Of a stretch of DNA of 64,000 nt, positions 37,005 through 47,353 are shown one piece after another. Position numbers and translations under genes: made by a program. The notes under the pieces were generated by a model that was not told where the DNA came from, searched no databases, and saw only the letters and a program-made list of their open reading frames with translations. Each line of letters begins with the position of its first letter. The first letter of the stretch is position 1. The stretch comes from Flectonema sp. DT1601 (lineage: Eukaryota; Euglenozoa; Diplonemea; Diplonemida; Diplonemidae): NCBI GenBank assembly GCA_964019425.1, contig OZ025826.1:62001-126000 (forward strand), given 5' to 3'.

Positions 37005-37900
37005 TCAATTCAATGAAACCCGAAGGATGTCACTGATGCCTTGTTTCCGTAGCTGAGCTGTTATTTTATCGAGATCGTCACCGACTCCTAAGTCTTGGAT
37101 CAGACATTCGATTGTTTGAGTTCCGTCAATATGAGTGACACAGACCCTTCTGTTAGCAGTATTCGATGATGATCCTTTACCACCTGATATTCTCCAAGCA
37201 TTTCTAATCATTAGTTCAAAATAGGCATCGTCATCAATCCCAGCCGAGATGGATTTATAGTAGTCTAAGAATTCATTTTCTGTTATAATGCAATCACCGT
37301 TTCTGTCCCAGTCAGATGCGAATTCTTGAATAACTTCTTCTTGGGTTTTGGTACCATTAATAACATCAGGATGACGAGTCGTGTCGTACAGTTTTAATAA
37401 ATCAGAAGCAGTTACGACTTGATCGCCGTCTTTATCAAGACGAGAGAAGGCCATCAGGACAAGCTCTCGTCGTTGAGCATTCATCTTACCTCTGATTCCA
37501 ACTAGAAGTTCAGAGACTGAGATATCACCTGATTTGTCTTCGTCGAAGAAATGAAAAACAGTTTCGATCTCTTCATGAGTTAGTGAGACTCCGTAGTCTT
37601 GCATTCCTGTTCGTAGTTCTCGTTTGTTTAATCTTTTGTTACCATCGTCATCCATTCTTCTAAATATTCTTGATAGCGATCTTATCCCATTCTTACCTCC
37701 TCTTTCAAGGATTCGTTGTGTTACCATTTGAAGAACATCTCGGCATTTTTCATTTGATCCTGGTACTCGTTTTAGTCCAACTAATCCTCTGCAAAAACTT
37801 AAATCAAGTTCACCTTTATCAAACGTGTCGTAGCGATCAAACAATGCTTGGACTATGTGCTGTGGGTTGGTGATTGGTTGGTTGGTTGTTTTTTGATGGG

Positions 37901-37931
<31 letters not shown>

Positions 37932-38245
37932 ATCAGAAGAGCAATTTAATTTTTGCAAAACACTAAGAAAAGCTTCTGGAGTAACACTTCCATTATTTTG
38001 TACCAAATCAAATGATTTGAAAGTCTGAGCTAACGCAGCAGCCAGTTGGTGCGGTTCCCCAAATCCAGTTTTTAACTCAAATTTTCGAACGATTAGAGCT
38101 TCCAAGTCATCAACCTGATTTTATTTTATTTTTTATAACCGCAATTAACACCCTCACAGATTACCACAAGTAATAAATAACTACAAACCTGTTTGTGGGT
38201 AATTTTTGGAGGACGTTCCAGGTAAACTTGCCTTGCCATACTCAT
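37005..38245 (-). CDS. Calcyphosin-like EF-hand protein, 3 exons
   Basis: Calcium-binding protein of about 322 residues. Exons are 38245-38189, 38114-37929 and 37859-37005. Introns of 74 bp (GTTTGT...TCAG) and 69 bp (GTTTTT...ACAG, carrying a long T run) keep phase. The second intron is open in frame, so an unspliced translation would insert a poly-Phe stretch. The start MSMARQVYLERPP lies in a 19-codon first exon. EF-hand loops include DDDGNKRLNKRE, DEDKSGDISVSE, DKDGDQVVTASD and DRNGDCIITENE. Their spacing and the segment ending AWRISGG match calcyphosin (CAPS/CAPSL), a ciliary and cytoplasmic calcium sensor. The C-terminal 40 residues (CVTHIDGTQTIECLIQDLG) are extra. Confidence 0.88.
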
Positions 38246-38538
38246 TTTTCTTTTTTTTATATTATTTTGTTATTATTATTATTTTTTTGTCACAAAACAA
38301 CAGAACCTATAGTCGTGTGTTTACAGGTGCTGTAATGAAAAAAATAGAAATTATTTTTCAGAGAAGCTCACCCGGGAGAAAAGTATATTAACCAAAAGGG
38401 GGTTACACATGTAGAAATGTACCTGTAGTAGTAAAACAGTAGAGAATTTGAAATTATAATTGTAACACAGAAAAATGTAGTTTTAATAATTAAAAAAAAA
38501 GTAAAGTAACTAAAAGTGTAAGTGATTATAAATAGATT

Positions 38539-40101
38539 TCACGCTCTTATGTATCCCGTTGACTTGCAGAGTGTCAGCAGTTTAACGCTTTGTAAAACTT
38601 CACTAGCAGACATCGGAGGGGCCGGAACTTTTTCCTTTTCCCATTCTTTGAGCATTTTAGCCCACGCTTGAGTAGAATTATTTTTATAGTTTCTCACGGC
38701 TGTTGCGTACATGCGATCGACAGACTGTTTCTGTGAGTCGACGGAGAGATGCTTCTTAGATGGTGGGTTTGGAAGATATTTTCTGTGTAGCTGCTTTGCC
38801 CTACTCTCCTGAATGTCTAAAGGACCTGAATACAACCTGTGATTTACATTTATCAAATTCTTCTTCTCAACAGAAGCCGTCGGAGGTGACGGTTCATACT
38901 TCCCCGAAAGACGAGCCGCAAGACGTTTAAGACCATTCACAGGTTCTGTATACAATCTGTTTATCACACCCTTATGATCAACTACTTTCTTAACAATATT
39001 TTCCTCAGTATATTTTTTATGAAGGGAATCGAACTTGGCAGCATTTACCTCTATCGGTCGACTGTAGTGTCGGTCAATAAAAGATTTCAAAGTAGTTTTT
39101 GTAGCGTCTGTCTTCTTGGGTGGAACCGGTTTTTTTGGAGTAGTGGCCTTCTTTTTAACATAAGCTCGGCTTTCTATGAAAGGAGGTACAGGAATACAAC
39201 GTTGTTGTGAAAACAGTTCATCTGCCGCGTTTTCGAGGTATTTCGTTTGATCTTTCTGTAATGGTAATCGGAGTCGAGGAGATGCACCTCTAACCCTTTG
39301 AGGACATGGATTCGACGCTTTTGTAACACTGATCAGTTCCTTAGCAACGCTTTCTCTTATGAGAGAGGACTGTGAACTTGACTTGTCAGTGGTAGCAGTT
39401 TTGTGCTCAGAGGAGGATTGTTTTTTTTTATTTTTTGAGTGACGAGTCATCCTAGAAGTTTGTTTGCTTGATTTCAAAGGCCGCAGGTACTCAGAATATA
39501 AAATACCTCCGACAGGTAGATAACAATCTTCAGTCTTCTGTGGGGATAGTGCCAACTGCATCTCCCAAAGTTGTTGTTTCTGTTGATGTTGTTGTACTAC
39601 AGAGAGAGACGATGAGCTCATACTGCTATTCTCAGATTTAGATATGGTCCCCCACGATGACGATCTTGAAGAGGACAGACTACTTTCTGAAACACTTTGA
39701 TCTGATGAATCAGAGCTGCTGTTCTTATCTACTTCATTAGACTGGTATTGTTCTTTTTCGTTGTTTAATTTAACTGAAGATTGGACATCTTCTGATTTAA
39801 TTGTTTCTTTATCAGTAACCTCAACAGGATCACATTGATCATTACTACTTAATAGAGTGGTTGCTTTGTTATTAATACTTTGAATGTTATCTTCTCTATC
39901 AAAAGTGTCAAAACTTTTAGGAGACTGAAATGAAGTTTCTGTTTCCGTTCCACTCATAACGTCAATAGGACTGTCAGCTCTTATTAGCATCTGTGCTGGA
40001 GGAGAACTAATATTGTCTACGTCAGAGCTCTCACTTTGGATGTTTAGGGGGCTGTCCGCTTCGATGTCACCATTTAGATGGTTGTCACCTGGTGTTAACA
40101 T
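38539..40101 (-). CDS. Disordered protein with RxY...KY repeats
   Basis: About 520 residues, unrecognised. The start is taken as ATG 40101 (MLTPGDNHLN). It follows an excellent acceptor (T-rich tract, AG 40116-40115); the frame farther upstream reads through a poly-T run as poly-Phe and is not believable. Residues 1-330 are acidic, Ser-rich and disordered. Residues about 335-474 contain four diverged copies of a 30-45-residue motif: IDRHYSRP...LHKKY, INRLYTEP...LSGKY, VNHRLYSGP...LHRKY and VDRMYATA. Repeats of this flavour occur in flagellate cytoskeletal proteins as far as I recall; this is a weak association. Confidence 0.72.
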   Translation of the reverse strand: MLTPGDNHLNGDIEADSPLNIQSESSDVDNISSPPAQMLIRADSPIDVMSGTETETSFQSPKSFDTFDREDNIQSINNKATTLLSSNDQCDPVEVTDKETIKSEDVQSSVKLNNEKEQYQSNEVDKNSSSDSSDQSVSESSLSSSRSSSWGTISKSENSSMSSSSLSVVQQHQQKQQLWEMQLALSPQKTEDCYLPVGGILYSEYLRPLKSSKQTSRMTRHSKNKKKQSSSEHKTATTDKSSSQSSLIRESVAKELISVTKASNPCPQRVRGASPRLRLPLQKDQTKYLENAADELFSQQRCIPVPPFIESRAYVKKKATTPKKPVPPKKTDATKTTLKSFIDRHYSRPIEVNAAKFDSLHKKYTEENIVKKVVDHKGVINRLYTEPVNGLKRLAARLSGKYEPSPPTASVEKKNLINVNHRLYSGPLDIQESRAKQLHRKYLPNPPSKKHLSVDSQKQSVDRMYATAVRNYKNNSTQAWAKMLKEWEKEKVPAPPMSASEVLQSVKLLTLCKSTGYIRA

Positions 40102-40137
40102 TATTTGATTAAAACTGTTTGAAAAAAAAAAATTATT

Positions 40138-40170
<33 letters not shown>

Positions 40171-40336
40171 AGAACTATTTCCGTCAAAGTGTCTACCACG
40201 AGGATACATCAACAAAAGTTGCTTCTCAAATACACCTCTTTGATCCTTAGATCAAGGCAGGAAGTGGGAAGATAATCTTCCATCCCTGCATTCTTTGTTT
40301 TTAAATATTTCCGTCAGTCAAAAACGTTGAGGGTTA

Positions 40337-40680
40337 TCAGTCTTCTTGTTGTTCTCTCTGTTTCTTTAATTCTTCTTTCCTTCTCTGAATTCTTACGTGT
40401 GATGGAATAGTTGGTTCAGGTGGTTCTCTGAAGGTACATTCACAGAAGAACGCCAGAGTAAAAAACATCATTAAACCCTGTCCAATACGACGAATGCGTT
40501 GTTGTTTCTTAACACGTTCCTCCTATGGTTGGTTATTCATTGTTTTCTTTTTTTTTTTTTTTTTTTTTTTTTTCAAATCAAGAATAACAACACACATACA
40601 TCTTCCTGTGATCTCACGTAAAATCTCCTGCTGATTACTGATTTTCGTATTGTAGATTGCAGCGCCCGCCGCATCATCAT
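40337..40680 (-). CDS. Small single-TM, mitochondrion-like protein, 2 exons
   Basis: 88 residues, found by splicing because each exon is short. Exons are 40680-40600 (27 codons) and 40522-40337. The 77-bp intron (GTATGT...ATAG) is phase 0. The N-terminus MMMRRALQSTIRKSVISRRF is rich in Arg and lacks acids, like a mitochondrial presequence. A hydrophobic span (GLMMFFTLAFF) near residues 42-53 is followed by CEC and a charged tail (RRKEELKKQREQQED). Such a build is common for small respiratory-complex or import subunits, but I cannot name the family. Alternative ATGs at codons 2 or 3 change nothing important. Confidence 0.65.
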
Positions 40681-41285
40681 CTTTTCTGTTGTAAATATCT
40701 TATAATAAAATAATTAGATTTTTAAAAAAAAAAAAAAAACTGAAGAACACATTCAGATCAAGCCTTGTATTGCGGCTTTTTGTTTGAATTGTTTCTTTTC
40801 CAACAGGTGGAAAGAGAAGAGGCAAACTACTCGCCTTTCAAGTTCAAGAATAGATAAAAGAACACCACCTTGTGAATATTATAATTAATTTATTGAGAAA
40901 ATCAGATGCTCTGGTGCCAGTCATGCCTGTTCGCAAAAGGTCGTTTTTGTGAAATCCCATTCACTGTAACATAATTGCCAAAAAGCCTGATAGGCGCCAG
41001 ACGTGTGCACCAACGTAGTGTGTCACTTGGGAAGCTCACACCAAGAAACCCGCCGCCGTGGTGGACAATTTCTTTTGCCTTTAACAAGTATCGTAAGAAC
41101 GAAAAAGAATGTTGGAGGCAGCACACGTAAACCTCCTTTAGCTTTATTAGTTTAAGTCGGTTCACGGTTTCGTGATACAAACAAAGGATTTCGGTGGAAT
41201 TATTTCAAAAAAAAAATGAATTTATTGAAAAAATACAAAAAGCAGAGAACATTACAACATTACTAAATAAGATGACCCCCTCCCC
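40681..41285. other. Intergenic with dispersed element copy A
   Basis: On the minus strand 41070-41175 resembles plus-strand 51095-51195 (see findings). A 92-codon frame at 40902-41180 covers it but has no ATG and an upstream stop; it is not called as a gene. Confidence 0.5.
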
Positions 41286-43985
41286 TCAGTCAGCAATCTC
41301 ATCCTCTATGTCGGAAACTTCGAGTGGTTCCGGTATCTTTTCTTTGATTCGTTGTTTGCGTTCCTTTCTAGGTTTTTTCTTTGGACTTGAAACCTTGAGA
41401 GGCTCTGTGACCTCAGGTGGTTTATATTCACAAACTGGTTCAATAGAAATATTACCTTCAGGTTGAAGTTGATCAGCATATCCGTATTCGAAATCTGCTT
41501 CATCAAATAATTCAGCGAGTTCCTCAACGGGAGAAATATCACATCCCTTTAGAGATCTGTGCTTTATTTTAGTTTCTTTATTTCTCGTTCTTTTTTTAAT
41601 TATGAAAACGACAACTAATAGACAAACAACAACAGATAGAATAATTACAATAATAAGTGCAGGTGATGAATTCTCATTTTGGGGAGCAGGGGTGTTGCAA
41701 TTTGAGAGGCATCGCGTGCAAGTTTTAGACCCAGGAATCCAACCACAGCTATGCGTGGTATCGGAATAACAATTTCCTTCTGAACAGTGACTCAGACAGG
41801 GTGAAACAGAACAACTGTTGTTGTTTATATCCCAAATACAGTTGTCGGATTCTTCACAAGATGGTTGGTTATCTTTGTGAGAGCATTCTATGGCTGCAAT
41901 CTTCTGCAGTGTATCTCTTTCATGTTCGGAGACACACGTTGTCGTTGTTGGATTCCACGAACAAGAAAGACTACTACTACATTCACATCTATCTGAGTAC
42001 GCACAGCTCTTCAAACAAATAGTTTCATTTAATAAACTACATTTATTGTCTACTTCACAATCCGTACAATGATTTCCAATACAGCGACTACCACAGTTAG
42101 TAGGAGTACACTTTGATATGTTGTCATCCCAAAAACAGTTTCTATCATTTCCACAATCCTGTTGACTGTGTTGACATCTTCTCTGTACGCAGGAGTCTGA
42201 AATAATTTCACATCGATCATCTGTTTTACATTGTTCACAGAACTTGTTTGAGCAGTGCTGTCCACACTCAGTCATGTCGCATGATAAGTTCTTGTAATCC
42301 CAGAAGCAATTATTATCTCTTTCGCACGAGGTTTGATCAATGTGAGTGCATTCCCTTGATACGCACGAGTTAAGGAACATTCGACATTGATTATCACCAT
42401 CACATCCTCCACAGATACCATTCACACAATACTGACCACAGTGAGTGATAACACAAGACGACGTCACAGTATTCCACTCACAATTGAGATCAGATGTACA
42501 ATCAGATTCTTCTACAGCAACACATAGCCCTATTTTAGGTGACTCACTTGGTTCTGAAGTCAAGGGACTTGTTGAAGTGTTAACGGGAGTGTTACTAACA
42601 GGTGGGCTATCCGTTGACATTATTGTTTGAGTACTCGGCAGGGAAGTCGGAATTTGAGTTGGGATAGAAGTTGGGACAGCAGTCGGCACAGCACTTGGAA
42701 CTCTCTTTGGCGTCAATGTTGGTACCGATGATGGAATCGAAGTAGTCGGCAACCCAGTCGGTACATAGGTTGGCACCTCAGTCGGAGCATATGTCGGCAC
42801 ATCAGTAGTTGGGGCAGCAGTCGGAGCATACGTTGGTATCGCTGTCGGCACTATCGGTGTGTTTGTCGGTACCGCTGTAGGTATCGCCGTTGGAATTGCT
42901 GTCGGCACCGCTGTCGGTATCGCTGTCGGCACTATCGGTATGTTTGTCGGTACCGCTGTAGGTATCGCTGTTGGAATTGCTGTCGGTATCGCTGTCGGTA
43001 TCGCTGTCGGTATCGCTGTCGGTATCGCTGTCGGTACCGCTGTCGGTACTGCCGTTGGCACCGACCAGTTCCCATCTTTTACAGCAGCGTAATAGAAGTT
43101 TTTCGGAAAAGCTACAAAGACTCCGTCCACCGTGTTGTTCCACTCTAGAACAAGAGCGTTATTTCCTTCATTTTCAAAATACCGAACTTCGAACGAAAAA
43201 AATGAACCAGACTCCCCCACCTCAGGAGGACTAAACCTCGATGGGTTTCTATCAAACGATTGAACTTTATTATGATCGTACGTAATTTTCGAATCAAGTG
43301 ACATAACTGAACCGTCGTCACTACTAATCCTAAGAGTGTAAGGATTCACAGTTTTAACCAAATATATATAACCAATCATGAGTATGCTAAAGTGGTGTGT
43401 TTGTTTCCACACTCCGGTACTTTTTTTGAACATTGTTTTACTCAAAGGATAATTTAAATAATATATGTCAGTGTCATTAGACTTGTTAACATCCATATTA
43501 GGGAGAACATAAAGCTGATGATCAAAGTAATACATGTACACGTTACTCCCTCCTCTATTCATTGTAATCCACGGGGGAAAATAACACAACTTCACAACAC
43601 CACCTCCAGCATATGCATTTAGCGGTTGTTTTCCTACTTTATCGAGGGTCAGCATCTCAACAGCAGGAAGTTTTTTTACCTTGTTTTGGGTTGAAGTTAC
43701 TAAAAGCCTCACCATTACAATTACATCTCCATCGGCTTCCAAATAAATTCGAGTCATTTCCAAGTCAAAAAAGTCTCCAGGAAAGGTCGCTTCAGCTGTT
43801 CCTGATTGGCTCTGTAATGCTGTCTTACTTGCATTAATACCACCACCACCAGAGGTTGTTATCTCAAATACTAAAAAACAATTCGGTTGTTTTAAAAATA
43901 TAAATTCATATTCCGCGAGAACTTCAACGACGTCAGCATCCACACTACATAACAATAGCAGCATTAGTAATACTGGAGAGAGCAT
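41286..43985 (-). CDS. Type I surface protein, PA14-like, Cys-rich repeats
   Basis: About 899 residues, single exon. The start is ATG 43985 (MLSPVLLMLLLLCSVDA, signal peptide); seven codons upstream in frame begin with TTG and are ignored. Residues about 30-300 contain a PA14/GLEYA-like beta domain (YTLRISSDDGSVMSLD, FFSFEVRYFENEGNNALVLEW), a carbohydrate-binding or adhesion fold. About 308-445 is a PTAIPTAVPT stalk. About 487-765 holds four to six Cys-rich repeats with CxW(D/N) cores (CERDNNCFWD, CGNDRNCFWD), resembling PSI-like modules. A TM segment spans about 772-797 (ALIIVIILSVVVCLLVVVFII), and the cytoplasmic tail has KKKPRKERKQR and acidic parts. A cell-surface adhesin or receptor role is inferred. 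Confidence 0.85.
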   Translation of the reverse strand: MLSPVLLMLLLLCSVDADVVEVLAEYEFIFLKQPNCFLVFEITTSGGGGINASKTALQSQSGTAEATFPGDFFDLEMTRIYLEADGDVIVMVRLLVTSTQNKVKKLPAVEMLTLDKVGKQPLNAYAGGGVVKLCYFPPWITMNRGGSNVYMYYFDHQLYVLPNMDVNKSNDTDIYYLNYPLSKTMFKKSTGVWKQTHHFSILMIGYIYLVKTVNPYTLRISSDDGSVMSLDSKITYDHNKVQSFDRNPSRFSPPEVGESGSFFSFEVRYFENEGNNALVLEWNNTVDGVFVAFPKNFYYAAVKDGNWSVPTAVPTAVPTAIPTAIPTAIPTAIPTAIPTAIPTAVPTNIPIVPTAIPTAVPTAIPTAIPTAVPTNTPIVPTAIPTYAPTAAPTTDVPTYAPTEVPTYVPTGLPTTSIPSSVPTLTPKRVPSAVPTAVPTSIPTQIPTSLPSTQTIMSTDSPPVSNTPVNTSTSPLTSEPSESPKIGLCVAVEESDCTSDLNCEWNTVTSSCVITHCGQYCVNGICGGCDGDNQCRMFLNSCVSRECTHIDQTSCERDNNCFWDYKNLSCDMTECGQHCSNKFCEQCKTDDRCEIISDSCVQRRCQHSQQDCGNDRNCFWDDNISKCTPTNCGSRCIGNHCTDCEVDNKCSLLNETICLKSCAYSDRCECSSSLSCSWNPTTTTCVSEHERDTLQKIAAIECSHKDNQPSCEESDNCIWDINNNSCSVSPCLSHCSEGNCYSDTTHSCGWIPGSKTCTRCLSNCNTPAPQNENSSPALIIVIILSVVVCLLVVVFIIKKRTRNKETKIKHRSLKGCDISPVEELAELFDEADFEYGYADQLQPEGNISIEPVCEYKPPEVTEPLKVSSPKKKPRKERKQRIKEKIPEPLEVSDIEDEIAD
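42640..43065 (-). repeat. Pro-Thr stalk minisatellite
   Basis: 12-bp units encoding PTA(I/V) repeat through this stretch, with interspersed variants (PTNIPIV, PTYAPT, PTSIPT). The core at about 42855-43055 is nearly regular. Confidence 0.9.
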
Positions 43986-44006
43986 GTTTATGTTGTTGAT
44001 CTCCAA

Positions 44007-47000
44007 TGAGAGTTCACCTGAGTAGATTATATATTTATATTATGATTACTAACTTCACATATCAACATCACTGCATTGATCATTCTCAGACTCAATAAGA
44101 GGTGACGCCCACTACATTCAGGGAAAAGAAAAATAAAATAATTTTAAAAAAAAAAAAAAAAAAAAATAGTTTTATCTGGTAGTGTGCGACCAACGGTAGC
44201 ACTATGCTAGCCCACAGACATTAGAAGACGCAATCTGACGCATGCATGCATGCATCGAACGGGTCTTAATTTTTACTTTATTTATTTTTTTTTAAATTTT
44301 ATTTCTTACTTTTTTCTTATTCTAATACCAGAATAAGATAAAAGAACAATGTAGAAAATAGGGAGAAGATGGAACAAAAAAAAAAAAAAAATGGCGCAAC
44401 AAAGTACTTCCTCAGACACCCTACACCCATCAGTTTTAATAAAAAAATAAAACAAGATCAGCGAAAAACCGACGCTGCTCTGTAGTATAGAACAGGTAGA
44501 GAAAAAAAGTACCTTGACAGTACCTTTTAACAGAACACGAGAAGTACCCTAAGCAAACTAATGGATTATATTTGTTCACTAAAATACCCCATCATGTACA
44601 CTAATATTGGTAGAAGCACAAGAGGGTAACTTGATAAGGGGGAAAAGGACATAAATAGGGGGTAGAGGATTTTCACTTAACAACTTTGTCAATAAGACAT
44701 TTAAATATAGAACAGTTGCCTTCATATCTAACAGAGAGGCATTATTAAAATTTTCTTTTCAGTATGGCATCAGAAACAACAACAACAAAAAGAAAAAGCA
44801 AAAAAAAAAAAAAAAAAAATCATCACACCGATATATAACAACACGTGCGGGTTGGGGGTGGAAAGGGGGTTTTTTTTAACTGTTTGACCACTACCTGTTT
44901 TTTTACCAATTAAAAAAAAAAAAAAAAAAAAATTAGTATCTTATGAAACACATTTGACTAAAAGGTGATGTTTAGTTACTTAATAGCGTTAGCGTACATA
45001 TATTATTGAGTCACAGTAACAGAGGAACAGTTTCCAAACCTTGCCCCCCCCTAGATTAACAAAACTATTAAACTATACCAAATAAGTAAATAAATGAATA
45101 ATAAGCTCGACGTAACGTGAAGCATGTCATGTAGGCTCCTGCACTCTATCCAACAAGTTGACTGACGTTTAATTGTTTTCAGGATACCTATTTACCAATA
45201 AAATTCTTTTATTAGTATAGGTAGCATTAAATAAACGTTTTTTCTAACTTTATTTCGCATCACACATCTCTTTTTCCGTTCTATCATTCAGTGAACTGGA
45301 AACCAAAAAAAAAACTAAGGCAAGATGACTAACTGAGTAATTAAAAAAAAGATTTTTTTTTAATTTTTTTTTTTTTTTTTCCAGCAGGCTCAATACACAC
45401 ATAAAAACAGAAAATAACGAATTACTACAAGTAGAATGAATTGAATACATTTTTTTAAAATTTTAAACTACTTACTGAAAGTCGTTCAGATCTCACTACC
45501 TAAACGAACAAACAAAACATAAAATAATGAGAAAAATTATTCTTTATAAAAAATTTCAATCTGTTTCAATGAAATCACAAGGCAAGAAGGGGAGGTTTTC
45601 CATGATACATTCACCGATTGAAAACAAAAAATAAAAACGAAAAAAAAAAGTAATCAAAATCTAATTTAAAAAAAAAAAAAATGGATTGGAAATTACCAAA
45701 CATAATAACAGTCCCAACTAACCCATATCCCCCTTTTATTAGTATGGAGGAGGGTACAAACGGGCACTGAGTCACTACCCTGTCGGTGCACTGAGTAGAA
45801 TTTAAAAAGAAAAAAAAAAAAAAGAAAGAAAAAACAGGGCGTGAGCTGATACTCTCACTCAGTAGCTACAGTGACTGTGGTGTCAACATCTCACTGGAAG
45901 AAAAAAAAAAAAAAAAAAAAAAAAAAAAGAATCGGCAAAACGTTTCACATTTTTACCTCACGCTCTTGTTTTGTTTGCGCGCAACTGTATCAAACTGTTT
46001 CAAAATCCTAATAACGGAATAGGTTAGTTACGCTGCCACAATTCTCTTTCTACCGAACAATAGGTTTGTAGGTACAACAAAAAAAAAAAAAAAAAAAATA
46101 CTATGCCGGGGGGGATTTTTTTAGTTGTTTTTCCATCAAAACAAGTAACAGTTAGAAAAAGGGTTGAATAGGTCTTGCACCTTGCAGGCCTATAATTTAT
46201 AAAAGCGAAGTCATTTCACGGTTGTCGTTAGAAGCAAAATAGGGATTATTCATAGCTTGCTGGTGAGCTCAAGAATGTGAATTATTGACTTGGTTTTTTA
46301 GATTGGTTTGGGGACTCCACAGAGGGAATAGGCTGAGAGAGTTGTTTTTTTTAACGCATTTGGCTTTTTTTTTTACTGAAGCAAAACGGTCTGAGTGATA
46401 CAATAAATAAATAAATAAAAAAACATGTTATGTAATGAGGGGTGAAAAACAAAAAAAAAAAAAAAGAGAAGAAGATCTCTCCCCCCGCACCCCCCCTTAG
46501 CAATTAAAGGGTTCGAAAACGGAAACTTAGCGTATGTTAATAGTAGAGAAATTCTAAACCGACCTCTGAACTGAAGGTGGCCATAGCAACAAAAACGATC
46601 CATCACACACACACGCAATAAACTTACTAAAAAAAAAAAAAGGACTGAAAAACAAGCGAAAGCTTGTTTTAAATAAAAATAATATTTAATATAAAAAAAA
46701 AAAAAATTGGTAGGGGGGAGCGGATTTCATCCAGGCAATAGTAAAAGAAAATAAAATAAAAATGCAAACACACGCAACAAAAAAAACATTAAAAATGATG
46801 GGACCAGCAAAAACAAAAAACAAAAAGCGAAATCTTGAACTATAAGACTTCTACCATCAAGAGGTTTAGTATGAGTGCAAACACACGCAACAAGACACAT
46901 TAGACGAGTAAAAAAAAAGAACCTGAACAAGCAAAATCTCAAATACAACCTGATAACAGCTAACCAGTACTACTGCGGTCTCACAGGGCCACTAAGAGTA

Positions 47001-47353
47001 GATTAAGGCACCGGGCAGAAAGAGGCTTGTAACACACGCAGCACACAAACTTTGCAAACATTTTAAACTAATGTTACAGTCGAAAACTTGACTGGAAAAA
47101 ATAGAGAGGGGGAAGAGAGAAAAAATACTTTTAAAAGTGTTCTATAGAAAGTTGGCTCAAACATTTACTGCTCCAAGGGGTAAAGCCTTTTTATTTGCAG
47201 TTTGTGTGATAAGTTACTTCAGAACCAAACTATCGGTATGGCAGTTGCTTACAACTGTCTGCGAGATAAAAGCGCTTCGATAAAGAGCCAAGAAAAACAA
47301 ACTTAGCATAAAAAAAACAGTAACTGAATTCTTTATAAAGTTACATCACAATA
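44007..47353. other. Gene-free stretch, 3.3 kb
   Basis: The longest stretch without a protein gene. It contains many A runs, a tetranucleotide repeat (GCAT)x4 near 44241-44257, a 9-bp-stem hairpin with GAAA loop at 46649-46670, and a segment near 46000-46035 that resembles 55025-55060. Frames here are Phe/Lys-rich and not credible. Non-coding RNA genes could be present, but none is recognised. Confidence 0.5.

Noticed and set aside
40102-40215. Upstream extension MLMYPRGRHF of the RxY repeat protein
   Set aside because: Reads through a poly-T run as poly-Phe; a good acceptor lies between it and ATG 40101, and phase does not allow a clean cis-intron.
40902-41180. 92-codon minus-strand frame
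   Set aside because: No ATG (begins at TTG), stop just upstream, no acceptor in between; overlaps the dispersed element.
44241-44257. GCAT repeat as a recombination site
   Set aside because: A short simple repeat with no supporting context.
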